Part shown: positions 21,193 to 33,335 of the stretch, piece by piece
How positions within the stretch are numbered: the first letter of the stretch is position 1
How the letters are laid out: each line of letters opens with the position of its first letter
Assembly (NCBI GenBank): GCA_025766275.1
Contig: JAFKAC010000193.1
Span: forward strand, 1 to 64,000
Length of the DNA: 64,000 bases
Direction: 5' to 3'
Source of the DNA: Lactarius indigo
Lineage: Eukaryota; Basidiomycota; Agaricomycetes; Russulales; Russulaceae
Translations under genes and position numbers: made by a program
The notes under the pieces: model-generated
Databases searched by the model: none
Told to the model about the DNA's origin: nothing
Seen by the model: only the letters and a program-made list of their open reading frames with translations

Positions 21193-21667
21193 TGTGTGTT
21201 GCGACGGAACTTTCTTCGACAAAAGCACTGGCGCACTTTCTGGATATGCCAAGGGTGTTTTGATCGCCAATGTTGCCTGGATGGCATGGAGGACCCTGGT
21301 CCTCCCTTTCAATTGGTACGTCCTACAGTCTCCTCTTCGTGTCCCTCCTGTTTACCTTTGACTCCAGGATCAGTCTCTAGATATTCAAAAGGCATGGCCG
21401 CGCGGGGCTCTGTGGGTCCCATTCTCCAACGGATGAGGAAGAGTTTGGTCCTTCGGCATCCACTTATATTGAAAAGTCCGATGCAAGCGTAGGCGCGCGT
21501 GCCAGTGGCACCGAGGCTCTTCCCTCGAGCTGGAAAGAGTGCGCTCTCCTGCGCGTGCACAAGGCATACGACTTTTGTGACTACGCTACCAGTTCTTTTT
21601 ATTTTATGTTGACCATGAATTCCATTAGCATGCGATATATACAAGAGGGACAAAGGAAGCGGAAGTG
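21193..21667 (+). pseudogene. 3' part of the interrupted membrane-protein gene
   Basis: The frame continues from 5292 with STGALSGYAKGVLIANVAWM and a hydrophobic stretch up to PFNW. A GT-AG intron of about 76 bp (gtacgtcc to ttcaaaag) then keeps the frame into GRAGLCGSHSPTDEEEFGPS and EALPSSWKECALLRVHKAYD. The 3' end is uncertain: the open frame runs to a TAG near 21667, just short of the stop of the converging Tnp2 gene, and an unseen last intron is possible. Without the insertion this would be a gene of about 200 codons with two or more membrane segments. Confidence 0.5.
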
Positions 21668-21677
21668 GCATGTACTA

Positions 21678-24600
21678 TTACACAGCGTCGTCATCATCAT
21701 CAAATAGACCACCGTCGGATAGGGGTGCGAGCCCAATATATGCATGCTGCATGAGGGAGAACTTTCCAGTCTCCGAAATACGACCGTCTTGAGTTACACG
21801 CATGTCCGGGAACATAGAAACAACAGACAAGACAGATGTGACCGGAACGACAAGAAGCCCCTCGGGACCCATCATCAGATCACAAAGGTACACCGTCCCA
21901 CTGGAATCCGCAAGGATAGTGGCATCAGGAGGAGAAAACAATGATATCATGGCCAAGGGGTGCCGAGTATCACCGAAGCGAATGCAGAAATAAAACCGAA
22001 CATTCCCTATGCGTGTGCTACCACCATGAGCGATCTGCATTGTGATTATTAACACCGGGAATCGATTTTGGTTGGAAAGTGACCTCACCTCAACGCAAGA
22101 TGTCCGACGAAGCTTGACAGTGATATTAGACTCGTGCCAAATAGATCACGCCTTCTGCCCATTAGGAAGCTGTAATTTTGCCCATCGACAGATGGCGTTT
22201 GGCCACGAGTCTCTGTTGGGCCAGCCCTGTTCATTCCAATACACCTTAAGAGCGGTGAACTCATCGTCAGTGAGTGGGGAGGGATATTCTTCACAACGTG
22301 GCATGAAGACATATCCAATCGCTTCCTCAAACTCGCGTGTGTTGTTTGACCGAGAAGCCCCTCCGCCGACTTCGAATTTGATACGCGGAAATCAAGCACA
22401 CAGTGCATTGACTTGTGCACGTATGATGGCCCGCTGAGTCAGATTTGCGAAGATATCACGATCTTGCTGTATCTCCCGTCCAAGGTTACCGATTGCAGTT
22501 TCCAACGTCCATTGTGCGTAACATGCCAGAGGCCCAGCTCGGAAAGTCTCTGGCCCGATATGAGTCAAGAGGTGCACACTTTGCCGCACAAAGTGTATAC
22601 GCGACTCCATACGCCGATAGTAAAGCTCCTCGAACTCGTAGACAAAGTCCATGAGCAACTGGTGACTGCGAAGAAGGTCCTGGTAGCCTATGGAGTGACG
22701 CTGGAGTATACGAATACCAGCAACTAGCTTACAGAAGTTGAGCCAGTATTTGCGAGGGAGGAGATGTCGGAACAGAGTAGGACCCAGTCCGTAGAGATAC
22801 TGCTGGAATTCCCAGGCCTTATAGCCAGTGTTTAGCTTCTTGGCAGGGTCTCGAGGAGCTCTTCCGAATGACGAGGGGATGAAGGGCACCGCTCTCACAA
22901 CGGTTTCCCCATGCGCGTTCCATAGGGCGCTGTTCTTGTAAAATATGGCCCAATCCCATGTCGACCTATCGTCTGGTGCAAAGACGTTGAGTTTACCGGT
23001 GAAAAGCTTCAAAAGTAAATCGGGATCGTTCAGTGTGGTCAGGTGCATAATATCCATAGTAAATATGCTCGGAATAGGAAGCGGCTGATGGGGGAGACCG
23101 CTAAATAGGGTCTGCTTGCAAAGACCGACTTCAAGGCGACGAGTCTGGTATTCCAGTCGAGCAGTAGCTGAAAGCAAGTACCTTAGATTTCTGGTGTACT
23201 TTTGAGGGAGTTCGCTGCGATAGAGGCCCAGATCGTCGACGCCCACATCAGAATGGGTACACCCAGCAACGTCATAATCGTGTGGGTACCTAACTTGGGT
23301 CATAGCGGGATAATAATGACCATCGCGCGAGCGACGCTGACCGGGCATATTGCAATACAGGCAACAACCATATTTCCCGCTATGCCCAACCATTCCAGTC
23401 ATAGCAGCACTGCCAACGCTATCAGCTGTCCCGAAGATAATACTAGGTACGGAGCGAGCAACGTGAGCTTCCAGGAAAGCATCATAGACCTTGAGACCCT
23501 CGCGCTGAAGTGCAGCCACGTGGAAGAGTGATGGGAACAGAAACGAATCAATATCCCCTGGCTTGTTTGGCCCAGGGACGATGGCGCCAGGAATGACAAA
23601 CTTTTTCTTGTAACGAATCTCAGGTGGGAGATTGTGGATTATCCAGACGAATACCCACGCCTCAGAGGGCCAGTCGGGACGAAGCTGCGCACCGTCTATA
23701 GAGAGCTGCAAAGCTACATCAGATTTTCGAAAAGACCCAGATTTCCAGGCATCAAGTAGGTCCTTGCCGCAAGACGTGTCGTCGAATTTATCGAGTCGGC
23801 CCCCATTACGCTCTGCGTAAGCAATGTTTGCAGCGAGACGTTCCTCCAGGTAATGCATCTTCTCAGCTATGTCAGGAGAGCCATAAAAGGCCTGTATTAT
23901 CGGCCCAACGGGTATCGTCGCAAAACGTTTACGAGGGTCTGTAGTACCTAGGACATAGCGAGATGTACCACAACGCGGACACGCGTCAAGTTCATCATAA
24001 GGCCCAGTGTATGCAATGCATGATTTGATGCACATGTCGTGTTCCAGTGGCACAACCCCAGATAGCCAGCGGAGACGGCGCTTTGCTTGATCGAATGACA
24101 GAAATACTCCTGCTGGGTTATCAAGCAGCTCAATTTCGCGAATGTTGTCATAGTGAGCTCTAGATGAACCGGCATTGTTGATAAAGTGCCGCAAACTTCT
24201 CAAGAGAGGGGACAGCTCTTCGAGATCGACTGGGGCAGGATCCCGCAAACTTGCGATGTCATCAGGTTGCATGCCGGATTTCTCCAGAGTAGCAGCCCCA
24301 AGCAGCTGAATAAATCGCTGAGTCGTCTGCAGGTCTGGAAGATGTATAACATTCGCTTGATCTTCTTCTTCGCTCTCTTCCTCGACTCGGAGAGGTTCTG
24401 GTTGTATATGGTCTCGTTGCTCGGCCTGATCCCCAATAGCGTCAGAGTCTGGGTTAGCACCAGAGAAGTCCCCAGTATCCGAGTCATTATGTGAGTCGCC
24501 ACGAGTTTCCGAATTAGCTGGTCCGTTGCCAGTGGTGGAAGTACTGCCGCTGGGTTCCCCAAGAGAAGGCTGACCCGGAGTCACGTCACCGTCCTGCAAG

Positions 24601-24969
24601 GCATTCGGTGCCAACTAGAGGGCCGAGATCTGGTCAATCCACAAGAAAATATAGCAAACAGAAGTATAAGACCTGTCTGCGTGCCAGTTCCCGAGAAACT
24701 TGACGCTCGCGCACAGGTGATGCCCTAGGCCGAGAAGAGTCCGGATCATCCCCAATAGCACGCAGATAGTTTGCGAGTTGATAGCCTGCAATGTGCTCAA
24801 GCACTGCTATGCATCTTGGCATTTGATAGAAGTAATCGCACGCACCAGAGACACACAGAGCAACACCAGGAGTCAAGTCGAAACGCATATACATTGAAGG
24901 GAAACAGTATAGATTGTATCGATACAGATCAATTTCGAAACTTGGCGACTCGCTCTGAGTCGAAAACAT
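21678..24969 (-). pseudogene. Tnp2-type (CACTA/CMC) transposase gene with two in-frame stops
   Basis: The main open stretch (24611 to 22392) reads as a fungal Tnp2/Transposase_21 protein: CPRCGTSRY Cys cluster, RKSDVALQLSIDGAQLRPD, HSGKYGCCLYCNMPGQR, FTMDIMHLTTLNDPDLLLKL. TGA at 22394-22392 interrupts the frame, which then continues open (FPRIKFEVGGGASR) until a second TGA at 22148-22146 (after LPNGQKA, where Arg is expected). One more intron leads to the acidic end at 21678. No ATG lies in the main stretch; a phase-0 intron (acceptor ctctag before 24611) may join an upstream exon up to about 24969. Both stops fit CGA to TGA changes. CACTA-like terminal repeats were not found. Confidence 0.75.
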
Positions 24970-25420
24970 ATTATGTAAACTATAGAAGCCGAAAACAAAC
25001 GAAATTATCTACGGACTTCCCACTGGGGATGATGAATCATAAATAGACTGTAGACTGTAGACGAAAGCCAACCTTATGCTATTCTTATGTTATTCTCTAC
25101 ATCACTCAGCAACGGCACGAGGGACTAGATCGATCGTTTGTTGGTCTTGCCATCCCCTGTAATCCACACATTTTTGTCTGCACGCCAGAACGGCGTTGTT
25201 GTTTCGGGCTGGGACCAGACGAACTGAGTCTACGACTGCGCCACATCATGCGTGGCCCCTGTGGAAAGGGCAAGTTGTTGACCATATTAAAGTGCAGTGC
25301 CGTAACCATGAGTGTACACGCATTAAACACAAAAACCAACACATAAAAAGTCCGTGTCCTCCTCATGGCGGAGATACAACAAGTAATGAAAATAATTTAC
25401 AAGTGTATGCAATGATATTG
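24970..25420. other. intergenic stretch, no gene seen
   Basis: About 450 bp between the transposase remnant and the tetraspan gene. Short open frames here lack splice-consistent structure. It may hold the lost end of the Tnp2 element, but I could not find terminal inverted repeats. Confidence 0.4.
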
Positions 25421-26312
25421 TTATACAGCGGATTGATGATGGGTGTTTGAGTTGCCAAATGAGTGGTTTCCGTCTTTGTACGGATAGGCGTATGAGGCGC
25501 CAGTAAGGGGGTGCGACTCATCCTCCTGCTTCACATGGGTGTATTTCGGGCCAGCGTTGTTATTCATGGGAACGACGACGACTGCGGGACCGGATCTCCA
25601 AGTCTTCTCGTTTCGTAACTTCTGTGCGTACGACGAGACGATATATGCGGCCCCTTGAGAAGGTCAGCGTCAGCCAAACCGTGCTTTCATATATATATAT
25701 CCTCGTGAGACTTACAAGACTGGATCAACAAACCAACGATCATGCCGGTGAGGACTGTCCACTTTCCGGCATTGAAATTGTTGTTGCATATGTCCTGGAC
25801 TTGTTTTTCGGTCGAGCCGTCGATGCAGCGCTGGATGAACTCGTCACGAGATTTAGAGAAGAAGGCCCAAAGGTACAGGGCATCGATGACAATTTGGACG
25901 CCGATGGACCAACCGAGCCAGAACGCATAGGTCGAGAGTAAACTGGCCTTGCGGGCGATTGTCCCGAGAAGCCTATAATGTTGGGAAGAAGAGATAATGA
26001 ACACCGAGCCTCGGATCAGCTGGTGTAACACTTACCCGATGAGGGAAGCGAGTGCTAGAATGCTGTAATAAACTGCACTGGTGAAAATCATAGCCTTGAG
26101 CGTGTTCGGAAGCCGACCGCCTGTGTAGAACAAAAACCCGTCGTTGGTCAAAGGGGAGGTGTGAGAAGAAATAGGGTATGCTACACACGCAAGGTCGATA
26201 CGGTGTACCAGCCGCCAGCCGCGATGAGCCCGCAGAGGGCAAGTTGGCAGAAGGAGATGAGCAGTGCGCCGAGTCGCAGCGGTAGACAGCAGAAGAAATG
26301 ACGGGCGGGCAT
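25421..26312 (-). CDS. tetraspan-type integral membrane protein, 232 aa (4 exons)
   Basis: Exons are 26312..26189, 26120..26036, 25972..25716 and 25653..25421 (699 nt, 233 codons with stop). The N-terminus MPARHFFCCLPLRLGALLIS starts a first membrane helix. Helices two and three are around IFTSAVYYSILALASLIGLL and TYAFWLGWSIGVQIVIDALY, and the fourth is around WTVLTGMIVGLLIQSWAAY. The loop between helices three and four contains two Cys (CIDGSTEKQVQDICNNN). The cytosolic tail is Tyr/Pro-rich and ends NTHHQSAV. The layout (four helices, Cys-bearing loop, short tail) is common in unnamed agaricomycete membrane proteins. The function is unknown. The 26313-26823 gap is probably a divergent promoter shared with the gene at 26824. 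Confidence 0.8.
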
Positions 26313-26823
26313 GCTTGGAATCGAGCGGAAGACTGAGGGGTAGGGGAATGAGAGGTGGTTGTATACGTTCAGTGACGGAAGACCCTTATTTAAGAGGACC
26401 CCCTTTGGGTCGAGGTCATCGCCGCGTTGTGAGCGGTGACCGGTGATCGCTCCACAAACAAGCACAGGGTGAGCATCCCTGAGCCCGTGATACCCGATTT
26501 GCTTGGCCCTCCCGAGGCCGTACTGTCTATCCCCCTTCGTAACATCATATGCCACGTATGTACCGAGCATCGGTGCACAGTCTCCTCGGATAATGGTGTG
26601 GCGGTGCTTCGGTTCATCTGAAGTACCTCCAAACATACGAGCAACCGCAGCAGGTGCAAGCGTCTGGGAAGAGCATGCAGAAAGCGCGGACGCGCAAGGG
26701 CCTTCCCGATTCGTCGCCACCTTCAAGTTGCTCGTAATCAGGCATCCACGGTACCCAATTCAATTCAACTTCTAACGGCACATAACGTAGACCGGTGCTA
26801 CCAGGGCACAGTTATCGGCCACC

Positions 26824-28322
26824 ATGGGAACTGCCATGCACCCGAGCTTTTGCTGGCTCATTGTTAACTTGCTCGTCCTCATTGTCCTCTTCTGTTACTG
26901 GTTCGATTTCTTCGAGAGCCGTGACGCGGCTCTGCACGCTGGCACGCTGCGTCATATCGACGCCCTCTTGGACGACACACTCCGTCTGTCGCTATCTGGT
27001 CTTCACGAGAATGGCGCTTTCCAGGACCGTCTCCCTGTGTATCTGAAGAGCACTGGAACGCCAACCTCCGCAGCACCACTCGAGCCGATCGCGCCGGCCA
27101 CCGCTAGAGCGTGGCTCTGCCAAAGTTTGCAGGGAAGGACCATCCACTTGGTTGGTCCGCGCGAGACCTTGTACCAGCTCCACACCTACCTCCTCAAGGC
27201 CTTACACCCGCACGCACCACGACCGAGCGCAACGCGCACCTCGTGTCCCGGTCCCCTATCTTGTCCATTTCACGTTCTCTGCCACCCACTCTCACGGCTC
27301 CCTGGCTCTGGCTCAGGGCCGCTCACCCCGGCCGACGTGGCGTCGACAAACACCAGCCTGATGCGGTTCGTGTATTCTAGCACCCTGCACCCGTCGCCGA
27401 CGCGAGATGACCCGCGCTTCCGCTTGCCCTTCGTGGACCCGCGCACTGATGTGCGTGTCGTCGACTCGCGCTGGGTAATGCAGGCAGCGGCCTCGAGAAA
27501 AAAGCCCGCAGACGTTCTTGTTCTCAGCCGCGCGCCCCTCCCTGCTCCCGCCTGGAGCTATAACGCCTCGAGGGGCGGCGACTGGACCTGGCTCTTCGCT
27601 CTCCGCGGCCTCGAGCGGGAGCACGGTGGGCCGCTGGCCCACCACCTCTTCGCTGAGGTTTTATCTCGTCTTGACTACCTCCCGACAGAGTCGAATACCC
27701 AGAGACAGTTACTGCTCGGCGCCGCTCTGCATTCCACTGTCAGCACATTCCTACCCTCTCTACTCTTGAACCTAGAGAAATTACGCGAGCATGCCGGTCA
27801 TCGTGCCATTTTGGGGGAGAAGCCTGTTCTCTGGTATGGAAGCTGGTTCCAACCCGTCTCGTGTGCTCAGGATCATGTCTCTACTCTGTTGTCTTCCGAA
27901 CCCGACCCTCAGCGACTTTTGCTACGCCTGCTTGCTCAAGCCGAGGCGATCGACAACCCGTGGAGTGCGTATTACAACGCACAAGGTCTAGCTTCTTTTG
28001 TTGGTTCTTGGCAGAAGTGATCTTGGCTAAACTCGTCACCCCAGTATACATGCACGAACGACTCCTCGCAGAGCTTCTGCCTAAGTATGGCATTGTTTAC
28101 GTCTCTTCGTTGTCTACGGTCATCCCATCAGGGGTAAGGCGGACGTACAAGCAAGGTGATTGCCTCGCTGCGCCAACTACCTCGTTTCTTATTCTTTTTA
28201 TAGCCGAGGGTTGGTCTTGCATTCAGCGTGTTTTCGAAACGCCGCATGGCACACTCATGGGGCAAAAGTTTTTGAGGGATCTGTTCGGTGCCCTGGGCTC
28301 TTGGGATTTGGGGGATGCATAG
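26824..28322 (+). CDS. membrane-anchored fungal protein of unknown function, 463 aa (3 exons)
   Basis: Exons are 26824..27985, 28045..28155 and 28204..28322 (1392 nt). An N-terminal signal anchor (WLIVNLLVLIVLFCYWFDFF) is followed by a lumenal or extracellular domain. Conserved-looking blocks are RTIHLVGPRETLYQLHTYLL, ADVLVLSRAPLPAPAWSY and VLWYGSWFQPVSC. The LVGPRET block occupies the place that in SGNH/PC-esterase-like proteins holds a GDS motif, but the Ser is not in the usual position. A hydrolase role therefore cannot be claimed. The domain style suggests a Golgi or cell-surface carbohydrate-modifying family; this is inference. The first intron joins YNAQ to VYMHERLLAELLPKYGI in phase 1. 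Confidence 0.75.
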
Positions 28323-28446
28323 AGTCGCTGACCATAGATACCTGCCTTTTGTCAGTTCCTATGATGTCGAGTGATGTAGAAAAATAAGTTGTTGTATACG
28401 TCTACCAGACTACAGTGGGAAGACAGTCGTCTTGTAGGTCTAATCG

Positions 28447-30026
28447 TCAAGGGTTTGAGTCCCTCCCCGTTTTTCGACTCTTATCGCGCTTCTGCTTTGT
28501 TTTCGGAACAATAACCGTCCTACTGTCACTGGACACCGAGTTGTGCTCCAACAGGTCGTCCAGAATATCTGACTCGCGGTGCTCCTTCCTTTTAGCGCGT
28601 CCAGGCAGCGCTTCGCCCACGGACGGCCCCACGACCTGTGCGCCATTTGGGGGTTCGGCGTCAGACTCTACGATAACTCTGAGCTTCCCTTCTTTCCTCC
28701 GTCTCCGATCTTCCTTCTTTTTGCGTCGTTCCTCCTTCGCGCGTCTCCTTTCACTCTTCCTCAGTTCTTCTTCGTCACCTGCGTCCCCACCGTCATCGTC
28801 AGCGCGTTCGGCACTAGCCCCATTTGCTTCCTCCTTGGCATCGGCCGCGGCTTGGCCCCGCGCGAACATCGCCGCAAGCATCGATGTCGCGCGCACGGGC
28901 TCATCCTGAAACCCTGTCAATACCAAACGCGCAGCGGCGCCCAAACCAGCGCGAGGTGCGTCGTCATCCCTATCCGCGTCCTGAGCAAGAGCGGTCGAAT
29001 TTGGCCGTGCACCCGCTTTGGCGCCAAGCTTCGCCCTGAGGTAATCGCCGACCGACTGGGCGGCCGTCGTCAGTTTCTGAAGCGGGTCATCGTCTTCGGA
29101 CGTAGCGGGAGTTGGGGTCGTTGAGGCGGTCGCGGTGATGAGCGGAGATGGAGAGGCGGTCGCAGTGGTGCAGGACGACGGGATGCCGAGAATTTCAGCG
29201 AGCGCGGCCGAGTTGGACGCGGCCATGCGCTTGGCTGCGATGATGCGGGCGCGGTGGGCGCGTGGGCTGTCGTAGGATAGAGGGAAACACATTCATGAGC
29301 GCGGGTCAAGAGTCGGACGTGGAGGCGGATGACGTACAGCGCACGAACAGGGGCAGGCGTAGCGATGGGGACGGTGGGCGCCGGCGTGGATTCAGATGTC
29401 GGGGCTGCTGCCGCCTGGACTCCTAGGGAGGGGGAGACATCGTCCTCGGACGCGTCGTTCTTTGATTTTTTCCGCTTCTTGCGCTCCCTCTTGTCGCGCA
29501 CCGCCTTTTCCTCCTCTTCATCCTCCTGTAACGCCTTGCGCTTCTTCTGCTTCTTCTTTTTCCTCTCTCGTTTGGTTTCGTCGGCGTCTTCTTCCGCGCC
29601 GTGTGCACCGCCCACCACTTCAACAGCAACCTCTTCCTCATCGGACGACGATCCGCGCGCTTTACGGAACGGCTCTGTCGCTTCCGTGCCCTCGTTCAGC
29701 CTCTGCAGCAAGTTCTCAAAGTCCCGATTCTGCCGCCAAGCGATGCCGTCGGGGTCGTTCTGGTGGCGCTGCATGCCAATGCCGAGCATGTCGAGCTTTT
29801 GCGACATTTTGATCGCGTTCGTGCGACCCTCTCCTGACGCACCGAGCCCCTTGGAGGCATCCCAGCCAAATTTTTCGAGATACGCCTGTCCAAAGCGACT
29901 TGCATCTGTCCGAAGTGGGCTACTTTCCGCCAGTCAGATAATGAATCCAGGCTCACCATCGGCCCATGAGAGGTTACGTGGATCGTTGCCGATTCGTTGC
30001 TTGACCTTCCTACCTGAAAGCCCCAT
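28447..30026 (-). CDS. PXR1: G-patch protein, PXR1/PINX1 homologue, 485 aa (3 exons)
   Basis: Exons are 30026..29957, 29905..29338 and 29266..28447 (1458 nt). The N-terminus MGLSGRKVKQRIGNDPRN and the following WADDASRFGQAYLEKFGW match the start of the PINX1/Pxr1 family. The G-patch glycines lie in WDASKGLGASGEGRTNAI (residues about 35-60). The middle and end are Lys/Arg/Glu-rich (ERKKKKQKKRK, EERRKKKEDRRRRKEGK), as in yeast Pxr1. Family role: pre-rRNA and snoRNA processing through DEAH helicase activation by the G-patch, and inhibition of telomerase, in the nucleolus. This copy is longer than the yeast protein because of an Ala/Thr/Asp-rich insert in the third exon. Confidence 0.85.
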
Positions 30027-30175
30027 CGGCGAATGTCTTACAAGTCAGTCTCGCACCGCACGACTGGGATTTTTGCTGACTAATCGTGTGCCTAATATAG
30101 TGAATAGGTTACCGTACACTAACCAACAGGACAAGGAGCAAATATCGTCAAATGTCATCAAATGTCATAAAGATG

Positions 30176-33100
30176 TCATAAATGCTGGTGTCGCGAGGGC
30201 GGAGAACGCGTATCTCGTAGATGGTATAGATGATAATCTGAGGACTCGGAGAACGGAGGTAAGGGAGATGATGGTTCATTGTCAAGCTGGACTGGGGCAG
30301 TTGCTCTGCGTGCACCCTTCGACCGGGGCAGCTTCCGTGAGCGTGATAGCATCGGCTGGGGAGTGAACATATGTGCCGGAACTGCGGCTGTCCCCGGAGT
30401 CGACCAACGACGCGAAGGGGATGATGTATCGCCCTCTATGGAGAGCGGGGTATCGTAGTAAGCTCGGGAGCTACGCGGATAGCGGGTTGTTGGAGAGTCG
30501 GGTGGCCCATGCCGGTGTGAACGCGCGTGCCGTGAACGATCTTCTGTCGAGGTGGGCGAGGTGGTGAGACCATCAGCTTGCGCGAGCCTAGCCTGGTAGT
30601 GAACCGATTCACGATGATGCGATTGTCTGGAGCTACTCTTGGGTGGAGGCGCTGGGGGCAAGCCGGTGTCGCCTTGATCTAACCCGCTCTGCGTCGGTTG
30701 AACCGAAGGCGGAAGGATAGGTAGGTAGCTCAGCTTGGCGTGAAGCTCACGCTCACGCGCGTCTCTCGTGACCGGGGATGCAGGACTCAAAGTTGAAGGT
30801 GAGATCTCGACGGCTCGCCCGGCATCAACATTCTGCGCCAATACTGCAGGCGCGGCATTGATCGGGAGGTGAGTTCTGTGAGAATCTAGAGACGCGAGAA
30901 CCATAGAAGTGCCGCCGGAATGCAAGGAGGCGGATCGAACCGAGGGGTTGGGGAAGAGTCGGTTGAGGACTGTGTCGGCGCGGGTAAGGCTAGCGCGGGC
31001 AGTAGGCTGAAAAGGATGTCGATCCTGCGTAGGCAAGCCTGCTACGTCCTGGGACGTCCGGATCCCAGGAGGTTGAGGGGACTGTGCGCCGGGCGGGAGT
31101 TCCTGGCCAGGCCCTCGATTGTCGCGATACGTCCTGAGGAGCGAGGTAGGTGGCTGATCATCGTACACACGTACTCGCTGCTCGACGTCCCTAGATGTAT
31201 GTCGAGAGCGCGATTTGCGCTTGGGCGGCGGCGACGCCGGAAACTCATCACGAGCAGAATTACTTTGGGAAACTCGCTCGTACGCGCTGCGCCACCAGGA
31301 TCGTTGTCTGGACTCGTGCGTAAGGTTCTGGTTGCCAGGGTCCGTATCTGGCTCCGGGTCTACTAACAGATGGTTGAGTTTCGGTAATTAGAAAGAAGGT
31401 TTCGCACTGACCACCAGAGCGGCCGTAGCCCCTCTTCTCCAGCTCCCGTTCGACCACCACACCCAGTGCTTCACTTCTCTCCCTCCGCGAAAGCCCGTAG
31501 TCATACTCGTCTCCTGCACCCAGCCACTGCCTCTCTCCGTCGACGTCGACTTCGACAGCCTTGCTCACTTGCAAACTCCGTTCCTTCTCCTCTTCACGAC
31601 GCTCACGCCACACTTGCTCGCGGCTCTTATCAAACGCATTTTCGAGCACGGCCACACGACGCGCATGCGGGTCAGTCTCAGCACCGCGCATGCGACGCCA
31701 CATGTACACCAGACCCGCCCGCAACTCGCGGAAGGTCTCACGGAAGTCCATGGCATGGGCAAATGAGCGTAGACGTGGTGTTCGCCTAGGGCTAGGTGTA
31801 AGCGGCCGATATGGCTTGTAGCTGAATGCCTTGATGTGGACGAAAGCGAAGATGCTACACTCGTTTTGGTGTCGACGAAAGCGCGTAAAGGTAAATGCCA
31901 CTGACCTCATCTCAAACGTCTCGAGGACGGCACCCCAGCCAATGTTGATATCGCCAGCGGTCATATAGGGGGTCTATGATAAATTTACGGTTAATAGTGT
32001 GAGAGGCTTCCGCTGAAACAAAGCGCCATACATCTTTGACAACCCCGACCATACTGAGTAGAGATAGAAAAGTGGCTTGCCAGAAGGTCAGAAACACTGT
32101 CGGGCATGCATCAACACCATCCTATATGGGTAAAGAGGAAGAAACATACCAACAGCCTTGACGGCAAACAATTTAAGAACAGGGCGATGCGGAGCCAATT
32201 CTTCTGCCACGCAAATATACAGTTGCAAAAGGCAATACATGGCTATTGTAACACTGATTGAAATAAGAGTCGTGATCTACCGGACGTTTCCCGTGATCAA
32301 AGGCCCGATCCGTAGAAGTGAACAGTATCACGCACCCAGACATGACCCCAGACAGGGGACCAAGATTGCTCGCAATACAAGCCAATGTGATTCAAGATGA
32401 CAGCGGCAAATGTGGTGCTGCTCTCAATGGTGACCAAAAAAAAAAAAAGGCGTGGTATGAAGATGACCCACGTCGGCCGGACGACACAGTACTGAAGTAC
32501 GCCCCATTTCATCAGTTGCAGAAAGAAAAGGCCATCCTAAGAGACCCCATTGACATGAGAACACGAACAGACGAGAAGACAGCCGCTCTCACTTGAGGTT
32601 TCCACCTGACGAATCCCAGGGGAAAGACCCACTTCTTCCGGGGCTGCCTCCGCCGTCTGAGCTCCGCATCGGCATCCTTCGAGAGACCTCGTTTAAGAAA
32701 GACCGCCTTTTGCACCTCGGGATCCGGGGACAAATACGTGAGCAAAAGATAAAAGAAGGCAGTGAGGAGGATGGCCTCGTATGCGTCGCGAATGAGAAGT
32801 AGAGGGGTAGCGTTATCCTGAGGACAAATACATCAGCAGACAGGTGTAGCGCCGGCTGTTACGGAACAGACCCAGAATAGGTACGACGCCAGACTGATTG
32901 AGGCGTATATGGGAACCATGAGAAGCAGCCGTATGATATCTGCACATGGCCATCAACAGATGAACTTCGCGAAGAGTGCAGTGCAATGGAGACGCACAGC
33001 GTTGTTCACGTTTCTGTACAGGTACGCAGGTCATAAACTATATTCACGGAAAGCGGTTATGGCGAACGTACGTTGGTGTACCACTGGAGATGCTTGTTGA

Positions 33101-33335
33101 TGAGCCAGAAGGACGTGACGATAGCCAAAACGGTGAAGAAGCCCGACACGATCCATCCTACATCATGCGCTGCAAATTCAAGGCAACAGACGATCGAGGG
33201 AGTAAGAAGCCATAGATCAGAAGCCCAAAGAGTCCATGCTGAAAACCCACCCTGAAATACCACGTCCCCGTGCTGAAACAGAGGGGGCCCTTTCTGGGGT
33301 GCTTTCGGCGGAAAGCAAGTCGCATTCTCCGACAT
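30176..33335 (-). CDS. TMEM184/Ost-alpha-type (DUF300) membrane protein with long tail, 843 aa (12 exons)
   Basis: Exons are 33335..33251, 33169..33072, 33013..32998 (16 nt), 32939..32872, 32817..32593, 32536..32472, 32420..32336, 32276..32150, 32096..32032, 31973..31906, 31854..31412 and 31362..30176 (2532 nt). Family-typical blocks: HDVGWIVSGFF, the basic KREQRY junction, LLLTYLSPDPEVQKAVFL, HIGLYCEQSWSPVWGH and ETFEMSIFAFVHIKAFSYKP, in about seven helices. The family comprises organic-solute-transporter-alpha and TMEM184 proteins of endosome, vacuole or plasma membrane. From about residue 330 a cytosolic tail of more than 500 residues is charged, then Ser/Pro/Arg-rich, including PPPKRKSRSRH. 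That tail is longer than the membrane part and shows no recognised domain. Confidence 0.85.

Noticed and set aside
22146..22394. Selenocysteine or read-through at the TGA codons of Tnp2
   Set aside because: Higher fungi such as this lack the selenocysteine machinery as far as is established, and the codons replace likely Arg; mutation is simpler.
21678..25450. CACTA-type terminal inverted repeats for the Tnp2 gene
   Set aside because: I searched both flanks for CACTA/TAGTG ends by eye and found no matching pair, so element boundaries are not claimed.
28395..28460. tRNA-like T-arm sequence GGGTTTGAGTCCC
   Set aside because: No D-arm, anticodon arm or acceptor stem could be paired, and the sequence overlaps the in-frame end of PXR1.
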